A stretch of 64,000 bases of DNA. It comes from Eremophila alpestris peregrina. Taxonomy: Eukaryota > Chordata > Aves > Passeriformes > Alaudidae. The position numbers and the translations under genes were made by a program. The stretch spans positions 7,937,771 to 8,001,770 of the forward strand of contig WMCF01000025.1 of NCBI GenBank assembly GCA_009792885.1, in the 5' to 3' direction. The notes below the pieces were generated by a model, which was not told where the DNA came from, did not search any database, and worked only from the letters and a program-made list of their open reading frames with translations. Shown here one piece after another: positions 36,766-48,872 of this stretch. The stretch's first letter is position 1, and the number at the start of each line of letters is the position of its first letter.

Positions 36766-36942
36766 GGAGAGAAGCGAAGCCCTCAGCACCACATTCGGCC
36801 TCGGCACACTCTTGATGGAGCCAAAATGAGAGCGTCTGTCCGCATGACCCGGTACCTGGAGTCCTGGGGAGCAGCCAAGCCATTTGCACACTTGCACCAC
36901 AGGGACAGCATGACCACTGAAAACGGCAAGATAAGCACAACA
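36766..36942 (+). CDS. ADCY2: ADCY2 exon: C1b linker, first part
   Basis: 177 bases, 59 whole codons in phase 0 (about residues 468-526), acceptor tctgtcaaccag and donor gtaggg. It opens with GEKRSPQHHIRPRHTLDGAK, continues with the conserved MRASVRMTRYLESWGAAKPF and ends with SMTTENGKISTT. This is the C1b segment after the catalytic core, where type 2 cyclases are said to carry regulatory contacts. Human ADCY2 has ERR and LFRPR where this has EKR and HIRPR. The donor departs from consensus at positions +4 to +6; reading through it would add about 14 codons before a stop at about 36985. A long ORF on the opposite strand across this exon is an antisense shadow. Confidence 0.95.
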
Positions 36943-38245
36943 GTAGGGGCCTACTTATGTCATTTTGTACTATATAGCAATATTTGAAAGGAAAAAGTTG
37001 CTGGCCGCGAAATACCTGGTTATTTCTGCTGGTAGAAGATCCGTGTAGTTGTTCATGGCGTAAACCCAGTGAAGCTGCTGGAAGCTTTTCTATCTGAATG
37101 GGAGTTTGGGGCTGTGTTCTAAGAAGCCATGTCTTCCTGTAAGTGCATCTCTGAATTATAAGGAGTCTGGCACACTTACTAAAATACAAAATTTGACCCT
37201 CTGAGCTCAGACCTCCCCAAGTCACAGCATGTACAGTGGATGCTCTTCATCTTGTGGAAGGATGTTTTGAACATAATGCCAGAATGAAGCACCTTTAGGA
37301 AGGAAATCCTTTCATACAGAGAGATTCCTAGAGATTTATTGACTGTTTAGCTACATTCTCCATTTGGAACATGGCCAAATGGAGCAAAGGCTGTGAAGTT
37401 AGAATAATCCCTGTGATACTTTGAGTGGATTTTATTCAGAGAACCCCAGGAACCAAATCCATACTCACTGTAACATCTACCTTTTGAAGGTGCACTTACA
37501 ATGCATTAGCTGTGGTTGAAGGCCTGAGTTTTAAAGTACTATGGTTCAATGTTGTATCTTTTACACTGAACAGATTTCTTTTTAATTTTGCTAACAGTTA
37601 TACTGCTGTCAGTAAGAGACTGTCAATCTACAGTACATTGCATTATCTTCTACTTCTTAAAAGAGGATGCACAGAAGTAAATTCAGATAGTTTTCAACAT
37701 TGGCATTCAGTTTTGTTCCTGTACTGAAGAGATATATTCTTGTTTAATAAATATAGTGCATCAGAATGTGACAGTTTCATTACAGGAAGTACCCAGCCAT
37801 CACTGGGTAAATGTGGCTGTGATTGCTGCCATTGCTATTAATTAAAAAATAATGACCATTGTCTGTATTTGAGTACTCATGTCTATTTTTATCAAAAACA
37901 CTTCAGGTTGGTTTTTGCTGAAGCTGGCAAGAGTTTGGGCTACATCCAGAGAGTGGTGGCATTGAAGTCTTTGTGGTAGAGCAGAACACTCTTGGATTCA
38001 GACTGTTGTATTAGTTTTTCCTGTGTTTATACTGATAGATGAGCTTTATTCCAGGTCACTCCATCTTCACTTCTAGCTGTATTTTTCTTTTAGACAGTTC
38101 TAATCGAATGCTAAAAGTATTTACACTGAAAACTTTTGTCCTTACTTGACTCTGTTTTCAACACTACTTTAAAAGCAACTTAAAATTATTAAAGTCTACT
38201 GTAATTAATAGGGGTTTTTTTGTTTGTTTGTGTGTTTGTTTTTAG
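36943..38245 (+). other. ADCY2 intron (1,303 bases)
   Basis: Bounded by gtaggg and tttttag; the last 40 bases are a TTTG-rich tract forming the pyrimidine/T tract of the 44-base exon. Confidence 0.88.
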
Positions 38246-38289
38246 GATGTTCCCATGGGGCAATATCATTTTCAGCGTTGCAGAGAAAG
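38246..38289 (+). CDS. ADCY2: ADCY2 small exon in C1b (44 bases)
   Basis: A 44-base exon after a T/G-rich tract ending tttttag, with a strong donor gtaagt. It enters in phase 0 and leaves with two bases of an Arg codon, covering about residues 527-540. It encodes DVPMGQ followed by YHFQRCRE; human ADCY2 as recalled has DVPMGQ then HNFQNRTL. The first six residues and the reading phase match, so I am confident in the exon, but the second half is the most diverged coding stretch in the window. It is too short to be found by open-frame length alone and was located by matching phase with its neighbours. Confidence 0.88.
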
Positions 38290-40576
38290 GTAAGTCAATC
38301 TTAAAATTTACTTATTCATAGAAAGTCCATATAAATAAATATACATTGGTAGGCTTTCAAATGTTGAGGGCCATTGCTCACACAGACTGGTTTTTTATGT
38401 AAGTGCTGATGCCTCTTACATAAAGAAGGGCTGTGGAAACAGATTTGGCAGGCATGTTTCTTATGAATTACAAATTCACTTCCTGATAACAAATAGCTTT
38501 ATTCTGAATTGGTATGTTGGTGACCTACTATAAACTGGGTACTCTAACAGTGGGAAGAAAATTATATACAGGAGAATTGGGAGGAAGCCCAGAGAGGGGT
38601 AAGAAAAAGGAAGATGGAAAGAGCTGTTAATAATTTTTCTTACAGCAGGTAATAATATGTACTAAAAGAAACATTTTGTATATTTTTTTATTGCTTTCTA
38701 TTTGTATTGTGGTTTATTTTTTAAAGTCTTTAGTATGTTTGCAGTAGTACTTATTCAAAAGGTATTTTGTGGTCTTTTATAGTGCTCCTGCTACACAAAA
38801 TGTTTGCAAGATCACAAAAGTGTTAAGTTTTCATGCTGCTGCCTGGTACCTTGATGACTAGGGCAAGATGGTGATATCATAAATACCATTAAGTCATTTA
38901 AATCTATCTTCTAAAAATTTGTATTGTTATTGTCTCTGGTTACTGTGCAATTACCTAAAATATTGCTGAGTTCCAGAAGGTGAACAGGTTTTGACTGAAC
39001 TTGCATGATATTAATAAAAAGAGTATAATTCTAAAACTGCACATTTATATTTGGACTGCATGTCCAAAGAATTTCTGTCAATGAAAGACCATTGGACTGT
39101 GGCATATAGAAATAATGCAGTTCTTGAAGATTCTGAAGTGTTCTTGCTTTTGTGTTTCTAAACACCACTCCAGAATAGATTCAGAAGACACAAAAAATGT
39201 AGATACCGTATTATGGAAGGAACTTCTTCCATTACTAGTGTCTAATGTCCATAGTGAGACAGACATGTAACTAGGGTTCTAGATAAGCTAGTTAATCATT
39301 CTCACAGGTTGGAGCTGCAATGATCATAAGCACTTTGAAAATCACTATTTTATTAGAATATGAAAATGTAGGGTTTGAAGCCTGACTGTAGGCTTCTGTT
39401 TCTGAAAGTCTTAGCCCTTATGCATTACACAATAGTATTACATTGTTAAGTTTCTGCCAAGAGGATTAACTGTGCTTGGAAAATGTCTCCTCATCTGTCT
39501 GTGTATTTCTCCTAGTTTTTTTCTGTGATTTCTGTGAAAAATTAGTTTTAAGCACTTTCTTACCTGAATTCACTAGCATTGAATAGGCATGAAAACAGTT
39601 TTTTTTAAAGTTGCTGCAGGTACACTAATACAATTGCTGTACTCACTTGAAACCTGCAGCAGGTTATCAGTTTTAGGGAAATAACCCAAAAACTTGATGT
39701 TGAGAAAAATCCATGTTACTTTCAACTGTGTTCAGTTTGTAGGTTAAGAATATTTTGGTGAGGAAAGAGTAAAATTTCAGATCTGACTGACTTCTTAGAA
39801 AACGCTGGTTTTAAGTTTGCAGTGGATTTAAGTTTTCTAATACAGACATCACCTGTCAATATTTGAGATATGTTATTTTCAAGGAAAGTATAACTACTGA
39901 AAGGATTGATGTTTGCAGCAATTTATGTTAGCAAAGGTAAACCCATTGTGATGATCCTCTTTTGGGTTCGTGCTGAATCCAGCCAAAAGTAAAGAAGCTT
40001 TTTTTACTGCAGATGAGTTACAAGGCTCATAAATAGAGATGAATGATGAATGCTTGAAACTAATTTCAGACAGGACTCAGTTTTCTTATTAAAAATAATG
40101 AATTATTTCCAAGAAAAAAAGAGTTAGCAGGATTTTGGTAGGGGATATCTGTTATGCCTCAGTGCAATAATGCATTGTGCTCATCATACAATTCTGACGA
40201 GGTTTTTGAAAATAAAAACTGCAAGAAACAGGAATCCTTTATTAATTTGAGCATATTCCCATTCTTTTTTCATTAAGTCATAACACTGTGTAAGACTTTC
40301 CTTAGACCAGAATTTCTTGAGCTCTCTTGGTTTTTTATGAAGTATTTTCTTGTGTTTGTGTTTAAGTGCTCCCTAATAGCTAAGCTCTAGATTTGTGAGT
40401 GTGTGTTTGTGTATGAGACTGTGGCTAATGATGGTTTTTTAAGAGCTTATTGTGAGGGTCATTGTGCCTGATGCCTATAGTGGCTATTGCAGTATAAATG
40501 TTAAAAATATATTATAAACTCACAAGTTTATGACAGCTGTTGTTTTTGAAGTAGCTTCCCACATTTTTCATTTCAG
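38290..40576 (+). other. ADCY2 intron (2,287 bases)
   Basis: Bounded by gtaagt and tttcag. AT-rich; no repeat recognised. Confidence 0.9.
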
Positions 40577-40657
40577 AACAAAATCACAGAAAAGAAGATT
40601 TGAGGAAGAACTGAATGAGAGGATGATCCAAGCTATTGATGGAATCAATGCCCAAAA
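40577..40657 (+). CDS. ADCY2: ADCY2 exon: C1b linker, middle part
   Basis: 81 bases, acceptor cacatttttcatttcag, donor gtatgg. One base completes Arg and two bases of a Lys codon are left at the end, covering about residues 541-567. It encodes TKSQKRRFEEELNERMIQAI and then DGINAQ, a charged, probably helical stretch of the C1b linker. Human ADCY2 differs by one Lys/Arg exchange in QK(K/R)RF. The donor gtatgg is weaker than most here; reading on would add about 18 codons before a stop at about 40710. Confidence 0.95.
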
Positions 40658-43600
40658 GTATGGCTTTATCCTCTATACTTTTTTGTCTTTGTCCACTCCA
40701 ACTTTTACATAAATCTGCAACAGAAGGCAATGTTTAATATTTTTTGCTCCCACAGGCACACCAAGTCTGAAAACAGTAAAGGTGTCACTAACACTGAAGT
40801 AGGAAGCCCTGCACATTTTGAAGATAGGCTTTAAATTAACATTTTCTGCTGAATGAGATAATGCAGTGCCTGTGAATTGTGGTGTGACAGAGGTATTGAC
40901 TTGTCTTGATCCTCCTGGCAAAGGGAGTCTGCTCTGTAACTGTGTCTGTAGATTCATGGCTGTCACACTACAGATTTATCTTACCTGGGGGCAGAGAAGT
41001 AAGACACAAGAAATGACTGGCTCAGGAATCAGAATGATGTGAAAATTGATGCTTCCTAATTGTCACAGAAACAGTTCCTCAGGATTAGAAACTTTCCCTA
41101 AAACCATCGTTTAATGTCTCTCAGTTGGCTGGTTTCTTAGAAAAGGCTAATCTTGATGGCATGTTGGAACTGCTGGGCAAGACAACTTGCCATGTATTTT
41201 TTTCTGTGTCCTAGGAAGAGCTGGAGGCAGTATGATATTTTCTGTTTCTTGGTGAATATATAAGGCTAGAAAGAAATCAATTCCAGTCCAAAATAAGTGT
41301 TCAAGCTTCTTATATTTCTGTGATGAAATAAAAGAATTGCCATTCAAAAATGTGGACAATAATTGTGATGAATTGCATGTTTCCCTCCCTACTTCTGTTA
41401 CCCAGAATATTAATCAGCTGAGTATTACACCTCATTATTAAATGTTCATATGTCACATTTTGGGGCTTTTTTCATCTTTTTGTCCTATTAAATGGTACTT
41501 GGATGTAGGAAAATGTTTTTCAGTAATTTTAGAAGAGTGTTGATATTTATAGGTCATAGAGAGAACACTGAAATAGGGTAGGTCATGTGATAGGCAAAGC
41601 CTTTTGATTATACTAAACTTGCCTAAAACAGCTTATTTAAATTTTGGCAAGATTTTTTCTGTCTTTAGGTACTCTTACTCTGATAAAAGGATTTCAAAAA
41701 TGATGTTATGATGTCAAAAGCAAACCTTACTGTATGTTGTTTTATCTAAGAGAATCACTGTTTTATCTAATTAGTACATAAAATTCAGAGAAATTTGGGG
41801 ATAAAAAATGGTTTCTGAAAAGGTTTCATTGTATTTTATGAATTACATGGGAAATTGCAGAAAGATTAGAAATTATCTTATATATAAGTCTGAATGTCAC
41901 CTTCCAAAACTAGATCCTCTACCTAGTTCTGTATTGATTTGCTGAATCAATCTCTTCAAAGCAATGATTCAGTTGATTAATACTCAGGAATGAGTTATAA
42001 AATGTGGTGATTCCTCATATGTCAAGGTAATTCAGTAATATTTTAACTCTGTGAAGGCTAAGCGCACCAAAAAAAGTAAATAAAATATTTCCTACATTTA
42101 GGACACAAAACCAATCACATTTTTGTTTTCTTTATTATTGTGCATATTTTTGAACCTCAAGATTTCATTTGTAAAATGAAAATAACATTATCAGCTAGAG
42201 TGAACGAGTGGTTGTGAAACTAAACAAAAGGTTTTGTGAATCAAGGAGAAAACTTTTAAGAAAGTCCATGAGAAAACTGGCATTTCTAAATGTTTTTAAG
42301 TGCAACATTTGGATTGTGTGGTAAATAGGTTGATGACTGAATGAAGAAAATTTAAAAAACATTATAGCAAGAGTGAGTGAAGAACAAACAGCTTCTCTGC
42401 CTTAGCCATTAGGGTGTAACCACATTTTCTCCATGGGCTTCTTTACCCTGTATCTTGAAAGCACTCCTGGCTCAAAGTGCCTGCCCTGCACAGGCTGGGC
42501 ATGAGAAGCCCTAGCTAAGCCATACCAAACCTTGGTGCTTAGGGAACTCCTGTAGGACATGAGCTGGAGGGATGGCCAGCTGTTAAATAAGTATACACCC
42601 CACAGAGGGGGCTGAAGTGAAGCCAGTTGGTCCTTGGGGAGTAGGTTGTTGTGTTAAAGGGACACTTTCTCTTTGCTCTTGTTTCCTTTAAGTCACACTG
42701 GCTGCTGTGTTCTCTTGCTGTACATTGTCAAGCAGTACAAGCCCTATGAAACCACACACCTCTGTGAATACAGGCAGAATTCTGTCTGTCTGTGTTGTTC
42801 CTGGAACTGCAAAAGAATTTAAGCCAAACTTTGGTACCTAGTTTCCCAAGAGACAGGTCCTCAGGTACCAGCAAATATTTTGGCAATTTTCAGACTCATC
42901 AGGGAGTCAGGCTGAAGGCAGAATTTTTTAGGCCTTACGTCTGTACCAAAGGTATGTGACTTTGTTCTCCTGTTTCTTCACTCAGTCTCCACTTCCATTT
43001 GTGTTGTACTGTTTCCTTCATCTCATGGACCTCTCTGTGTCTGCTGTGTAAAACCAGTGGAATTTTTTTCTGAGCTTTTAAGAGGAATTAAAAGCTTCTG
43101 GAAACGTGAGCTTGTAATGTGGAGTGTGAGGCAGCACGTGCTCTAAATGGCACTCCTGACTTCACGTGCTATAAAGTGTGTAACCAAATTGGGCCCTTGG
43201 GAGTAGATCTGCAGAGAGAACTTTTTAGCAGTGTGCTGATGGTAATTAAATCAATCCACCTGTCAAATACCAAAAGAAAATTATTTAACTATTTGGGGAA
43301 GAGGATTACTTCTTGTTTAATTTCTGTAATTAAATGGAAAAAAAACTTTGATTTTCCAAGTTTGTCAAAAATATTCCACAAACTGAATGTTTTCTCCAGG
43401 AGATTACAACTGAACCCAAACAAAATTGTGCTGTATGTACACCAGTCTTCCAGTTACCTTTCTTCTCAGAATCCTAACTATGATCACACAGATGGGAACC
43501 ATTGCAGTGCAAAAAGGGAAATACATTTTTGAATTAAGCATTCCGAGAACTGAATATGTTTACAGACCCTTTTTTTTTTTTAATGCAACTGATTGCATAG

Positions 43601-44730
43601 GAACAGGGACAGTCTCCCAGGCAAGCAAACTAATATTTTCCATTTCACAAATTAAAGCTAATAGCTTACACTCCACTCTGTCCACTCTTGTTCTCCAGGA
43701 CTTTAATTTAGGATATGTTTGACTGTGGTTCACTGCTGCTACTTACTTGCATTACAGACTGTCAGTTGAGACCTTCTCTTTTATTTAGAAGGCATTAGCT
43801 ACACTACTAGTTTAGAGCCTAATTTAAAGTTATTGCTGGAGATGTTGGGAAAAAAATCTCAATCCCTGCTACTATTGTTCAAGCTTAAGTACTGCATGTC
43901 CAGAGAACTAATTTGTTTAATTATTTTTTGTTTTCAAATTCGTGTTGTGCTCTTGAGGTACAAGCAGCCAAAAGCCTCTTGACATTTAAATATTCTATAT
44001 CTTTTCGAGTATCCATTAAAATAAATGTAGACTTTCGTTTTAGAACATCTCATTTTGTAAAAGTTATGTCAAGTTTTTGTCAAGACTCACTTAGTTTAAA
44101 ATAGATTTGTTGTTTCAATGCAAGTGTTTTTGCTATTTCTCTTGTTAAAGCAGGGACGGTTTGATAATCAGCAGAAAGATCAAAATCTACCTCTGTAGTA
44201 CAGGGCTGTGGTCAAGAGACCAAAACAGTTCACAGACAAATCCCTCCACCTCTCTTAATAATGTTTGTTACATTTTTGTTTGCAATAGGAGTTTTTGAAG
44301 TATAACTTAACTACCCACCACTCCTGCTTATTGTAACAGTGCCTTGCCTAAAGGTACCTTGTCAAGGCCTGTTTATGTCTCAGGTCCCCTTGTGTCCACT
44401 GGATATGCTACAGTGTTTTGGACATGAATGGAATATCACTGTTAGAATTCCATCATGTAAATCTCTCAGTTGATTCTTTTTAGGCATGATCAACAGAACA
44501 ACAATTGTTCATCTGAGCTTTTTTTCATGAGTACTTAGCGATAGAAGCCAAAAAGGAGAGAGGATTTTCAGTCTTCACTTTTACTGTCAGTGAAATTCAC
44601 CATATACACTGCAATACAAACGAACTTGCTTAATTCCAGCTTATTTTCTTATTTTGCTCTATTTCAGTAATAGAAAAGGACAGGATTCCTTTCTTCCTGT
44701 GTCAGTGATGATCTTCCTTCTCTCTTCTAG
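40658..44730 (+). other. ADCY2 intron (4,073 bases)
   Basis: Bounded by gtatgg and cttctag. A somewhat more GC-rich patch at about 42470-42720 resembles an old dispersed repeat but I cannot name it. A 137-codon open frame at 43119-43532 has no recognisable similarity. Confidence 0.88.
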
Positions 44731-44800
44731 GCAGTGGCTTAAATCTGAAGACATTCAAAGGATATCACTTCTTTTCTATAATAAGACTCTGGAAAAAGAA
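44731..44800 (+). CDS. ADCY2: ADCY2 exon: end of C1b linker
   Basis: 70 bases between a ccttctctcttctag acceptor and a gtaagt donor. The first base completes Lys and the exon ends in phase 0, covering about residues 568-591. It encodes QWLKSEDIQRISLLFYNKTL and EKE, joining the cytoplasmic C1b region to the second membrane cassette. Human ADCY2 has Val for the Thr of NKTLEKE. The acceptor has a good pyrimidine tract and both borders match the phase of the neighbouring exons. Confidence 0.95.
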
Positions 44801-47131
44801 GTAAGTTATTTTCAATAAGTTCAATAAGTCAGGCCTTTTCATTGTTTTATGGCCCTATGGACCTTGTGTGTATTTCTATGCACTGACAAAGCTTCAGCAG
44901 GAAGACTGGGTTGTTGATTCTTTTTGCTTTCTCAGGAGCATAGGGCAGCTGATGGCTGAATAGCTGTGCTGTCCTTTGGGGAAGTAAGAGGTAGGTTGGA
45001 GCAAAACTGGCAGTATAAATTGGTGAATTTGATGAGAAAGGGCTACAGGAAGTATTACCATGCTGTACTCACACTGTCCAGAAAGTATCCTCTGTGTCCC
45101 ATGTGGTGGTTGAATACATACTTAATTATTTTTGTAAGGTATCTTTCAGTTCAAAGCATCTAAAATGATTTGCAGATTGTTTCGCAGCTCACCAGAATAG
45201 TTGTTATGGCCAGCTGATAAATGAATATGTTGCTGGGCTATGCATTAGGGTGGAAAAGGTTTCAAGACCTCTTGAGCCTGTTTTGAAGACTTCCTAAGAG
45301 AGAAGAAGCAAGATGTGGTGTGGCCTCATCCTTGGTATTTGGGGGTTCAGTGACTTGATCAAAGCTGTGCCTGGCAGCACATGAGATTTTAATGTGGCTG
45401 TTACTAACCAATGAATTCTGAAAGAGAACTTGAGAGAAAACTTGTGTACTTTAAACAATGACTTGGGAGAAAATTTGGGAGCTAAGTTATTTGGCTGAGT
45501 CAATGCTCCCAGTAGAAGTCTAATATCTTGATGTAAGAATGCTGTGGAACAGCAAAGACCTAACTGTTATTTTTGGATCCAGCTTTTTAAATATCTTTTT
45601 TTGCCACTTTTTAATGACTCACAAGTCCAGTCTTGGCTTTAAAGAACTTAGTAGGAAGTCTGCTTTTGATTTAAACAGAAGCTTTTCTGGCCCTGTGGGA
45701 CCTGAAAGTACAGGAAGATAATAAAGCAAAATAATTGTTTAACCTAAGGAGTGAGTTGCCTCCCTTCATTAGGAAATGACTGGAGAAGTGTGAAACAGTG
45801 AAACAAATTTAAAAGTATACTGGTATTCTGTGACATTTTAATAGCAACTCAAGGTTCAAAATTGTTGAACAGGACCATTGCCAACACATCTGACAGGTGG
45901 AAGAGCAGACTTTGCTGCAAAGGTATCCACCAAGCAAAGACATACTTGTGCCTAGTAATTCAGTTAGATAAGTGGTAAGAATTGCTTTTAATTTGTCATA
46001 GAATTCCAAAGTGAAAAAAGCTGTTGTGTTGCCAAAGTGAGTTTCTACATATTCATGTAAAGTTCGGTGCACTGGTTTCACAGGCAGAACTTGGCATTAA
46101 GCACAGAGACACAGCTGTGTGCTTGCAGTTGGAAGGCACATCTCATGCACTTTCCATTTTCTGAAGTTTGCATCTCCAGCACTTTGTGAAAATAATCTTT
46201 GGTATTTTTTTTAAGTAATTGAATCTTGAACTTTTATCCTTTGGAAAAAAAACAAAAAAAAAACCAAAAACAAACCTAGCATAGGGTAAGAAGCTTTAAT
46301 TGCTACTAAGATCATTTCTCTTTGAGTCCTTAATTGGTTTCAACCATATAGAGATATCTGTCTCAAATAGCAGAGCAACTCTGATAAATATGTCATTGCT
46401 TAATTCTCATGTCTCTAGACAGACTAATTATAGATAAATAGATTTTTCTCAGGACAAAACAGATCAAATTGACTCTCTCCTAAGAATTTCAAGTGCTTAG
46501 TAGTAACAGTGGACATATGAGGCCTTTTAACAAAGGCAAAATATTTTAATTGAATTAATAATATAGGTTTAGTACATCTCAGTGTGGTTGCTAGCTATGC
46601 TTTGTGGCACAGCTTACACTTTGCTACTTTTTATGCTCAGAAGTTTCCTGTCTAAATTAATACTGCATTTCTTATAACTGTTTCAGCCCATTCAGTATTT
46701 GTCAATAATTGAAAATCAGTTTGAGGAATTAATCACAAAGAATTTTGGAATCTGTGAAGAATGCTTGGCCCTTCCTAAAAACATTGTAACATGCTTTAAC
46801 TTTTCAGTGGGGTTTTGGTTGGTTCGTTTGTTTGGGAGAGGAATTTTTTTGTTAATGATACTTTTTATGACAAGTTTGGGATAGTCTGTTCAGTGGAGAA
46901 ACAAGGCAAAACAATTTGATATGGCTTCTATAAGCAAAAGTATTAATGCTATGTCTGATAATCCCCAGCCCTGTGTGAGTGGATGTGAAATCACTGAAGA
47001 ACAGGAAATTTACTGCTGCAAAGAACTGCCTATATATCTATGTATGAATCTTCAAGCTGAAAATTCAGTTGAGTGCTATTTCATCTGCTTTGGCAACTCT
47101 GTTTCTAAAATTTGCTTCTATTTTCTTCTAG
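44801..47131 (+). other. ADCY2 intron (2,331 bases)
   Basis: Bounded by gtaagt and cttctag. Contains an A-rich tract at about 46243-46274; otherwise featureless. Confidence 0.9.
46243..46276 (+). repeat. A-rich / AC-rich tract
   Basis: Runs of A broken by C. Confidence 0.9.
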
Positions 47132-47229
47132 TATCGAGCAACGACTCTGCCTGCATTCAAGTATTATGTGACTTGTGCCTGTCTCATATTCTTCTGCATT
47201 TTTGTTGTACAGATTCTGGTATTGCCAAA
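47132..47229 (+). CDS. ADCY2: ADCY2 exon: seventh membrane segment
   Basis: 98 bases, acceptor tattttcttctag and donor gtaagt, phase 0 in and two bases of a Lys codon out, covering about residues 592-623. After YRATTLPAFKYY comes a hydrophobic run with VTCACLIFFCIFVVQILVLP, which is TM7, the first span of the second six-helix cassette. Human ADCY2 has Ala for the second Thr of RATT and Ile for one Val. Cys residues within the span are conserved with ADCY2 and help separate it from ADCY7, whose equivalent differs strongly. Confidence 0.95.
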
Positions 47230-48843
47230 GTAAGTGATATTTAATGTCTACTTGTTCCTATGTATATTTGCTCATAAGTGTAAAAAAAAAAAAGAAAGAA
47301 ATATAACTAAAAAAGTTTGGAATTGTTAGTTTACAGATGTCAATTCATGGAAATTAAATTGAACAAAAAGGACTGGGGATTTCAACCTGTTTTCAAAGTT
47401 AGGCTTGTTTCTGATTTTAAACACTGAATAGTTTTATGCCAAACATTACTAAAAATTCTTCATTCCTTTTAGTTTTTCTCTTTGCATTTAAAAATAAGTG
47501 TGACAGTTGGACTTAGCAGTGATATAAAAGGAATTGCAGAGTTGGAACTGTGATAAATAAAAGTATTTAGTATATCACTATGATAATACTGCTATACTAA
47601 GCATGAAAACAGAGCATAGTAAGATTATTTGATTATATTTTATTTTAACCATAAAGTGTATATTTATAAAATTATTTTTTTAATATTAAAATCCACATCT
47701 GGAATAATTTTTTTTCAGAATTTGCATATTATGAGAGGATTTATATTTGTGCTTATTGTAGAAAAGCTGAAAACTGGAAGACAATTGCAATATAGGATGT
47801 TTTTTTAGACTTCTTAAAATTAAATTTTGGTGCTGAATGTTTACACAATGGAAAGTTGGTGTTTGTTTTATAGCAATTGTTTTTTCCAACACTTCATATT
47901 CCCTGTCATACAGTAATTCTTAGCTCATAATCCTTTCTCCTGTAGAATATTTTCAGGATTATTATTTATAGCCACAGTTGAGTGATTGTTCTGTAGTATT
48001 TACTTACATTTTAATTCAAAGCCAGAAGGAACTGTTAGGACATTATATATTGACTTTCCATACTGCAGACTTTATACATGTATAAAGTTTTATGGACTTC
48101 TATTCAGATGTTACAGCAGCAGTTTTCCTGCAAATTTCTAAAGTGAAGGCACAAATCAAGGGACACTCTTCCAAGAATTCAGCAGTATCCTGCACATGGT
48201 TGAGTGTCTCTTTGGGCATTATTAAAACCAAGAAAAAAGGACACATGGCAAATTTTATTTACAAGCTGATACTGTATTTTAGTAAGTAAAGGAATTAATT
48301 CAGGGAAATTAATGTTTTGCCACATCCCAAAAGCCAAAGGTGAATCTAACTCCTCCCAGCCAGCAGTACAATTTTTGAATCTGTTTTTTGGTTTTGATTT
48401 CAGTCATGAATATTAATCTAGATTTATCATCTGTCCGATATGTAGTCAGATATTCATTTTGCCCTATCCTTACTATGTTGCTTAAGCCAATTGCTTAGCT
48501 CATTAAAATATATCAGAATATCAGTGAACTCTAGGAGGCTGTATTCAGCTAAGGAAAATGTCCTCCAGCTTCCTGGTATTTCTGGTATTTCTAACATCAG
48601 AGCAAAAGACGCTGATAAACGCTTTGTCACTTTCATTACTAAAATGTGAAGTGTCTTGTGATCCTTTTATAGAGCTGCATATTAAATTGTAAAAGCAAAA
48701 GTGCAAAAATACCAACATGAAAGGTATTCAGCTTCAGGTGGTCTGTGGATTATTTTAATAGATAAAAAAATGGAAGACAGAAAGGTATGGTATTATACAG
48801 ACACCTGCATCTTTTCTGGAAAATTGGGAGCATTGCAAGTTTA

Positions 48844-48872
48844 AACAAAAACAAAAAAAAACAGTGAAAAAA
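48844..48872 (+). repeat. A-rich tract
   Basis: Runs of A broken by single C or CAGTG. Confidence 0.85.

Noticed and set aside
36758..37225. Longest open frame on the minus strand, 155 codons
   Set aside because: It lies antisense across the C1b exon of ADCY2 and has no recognisable protein; coding composition of the plus strand explains it.
40577..40712. Open frame extending past the 81-base exon
   Set aside because: The frame simply reads into the intron; the GT donor at 40658 and phase match with the next exon give the normal boundary.
43119..43532. 137-codon open frame on the plus strand in an intron
   Set aside because: No recognisable domain, no signal peptide, low-complexity Ser/Lys content, and no supporting splice or promoter signals.
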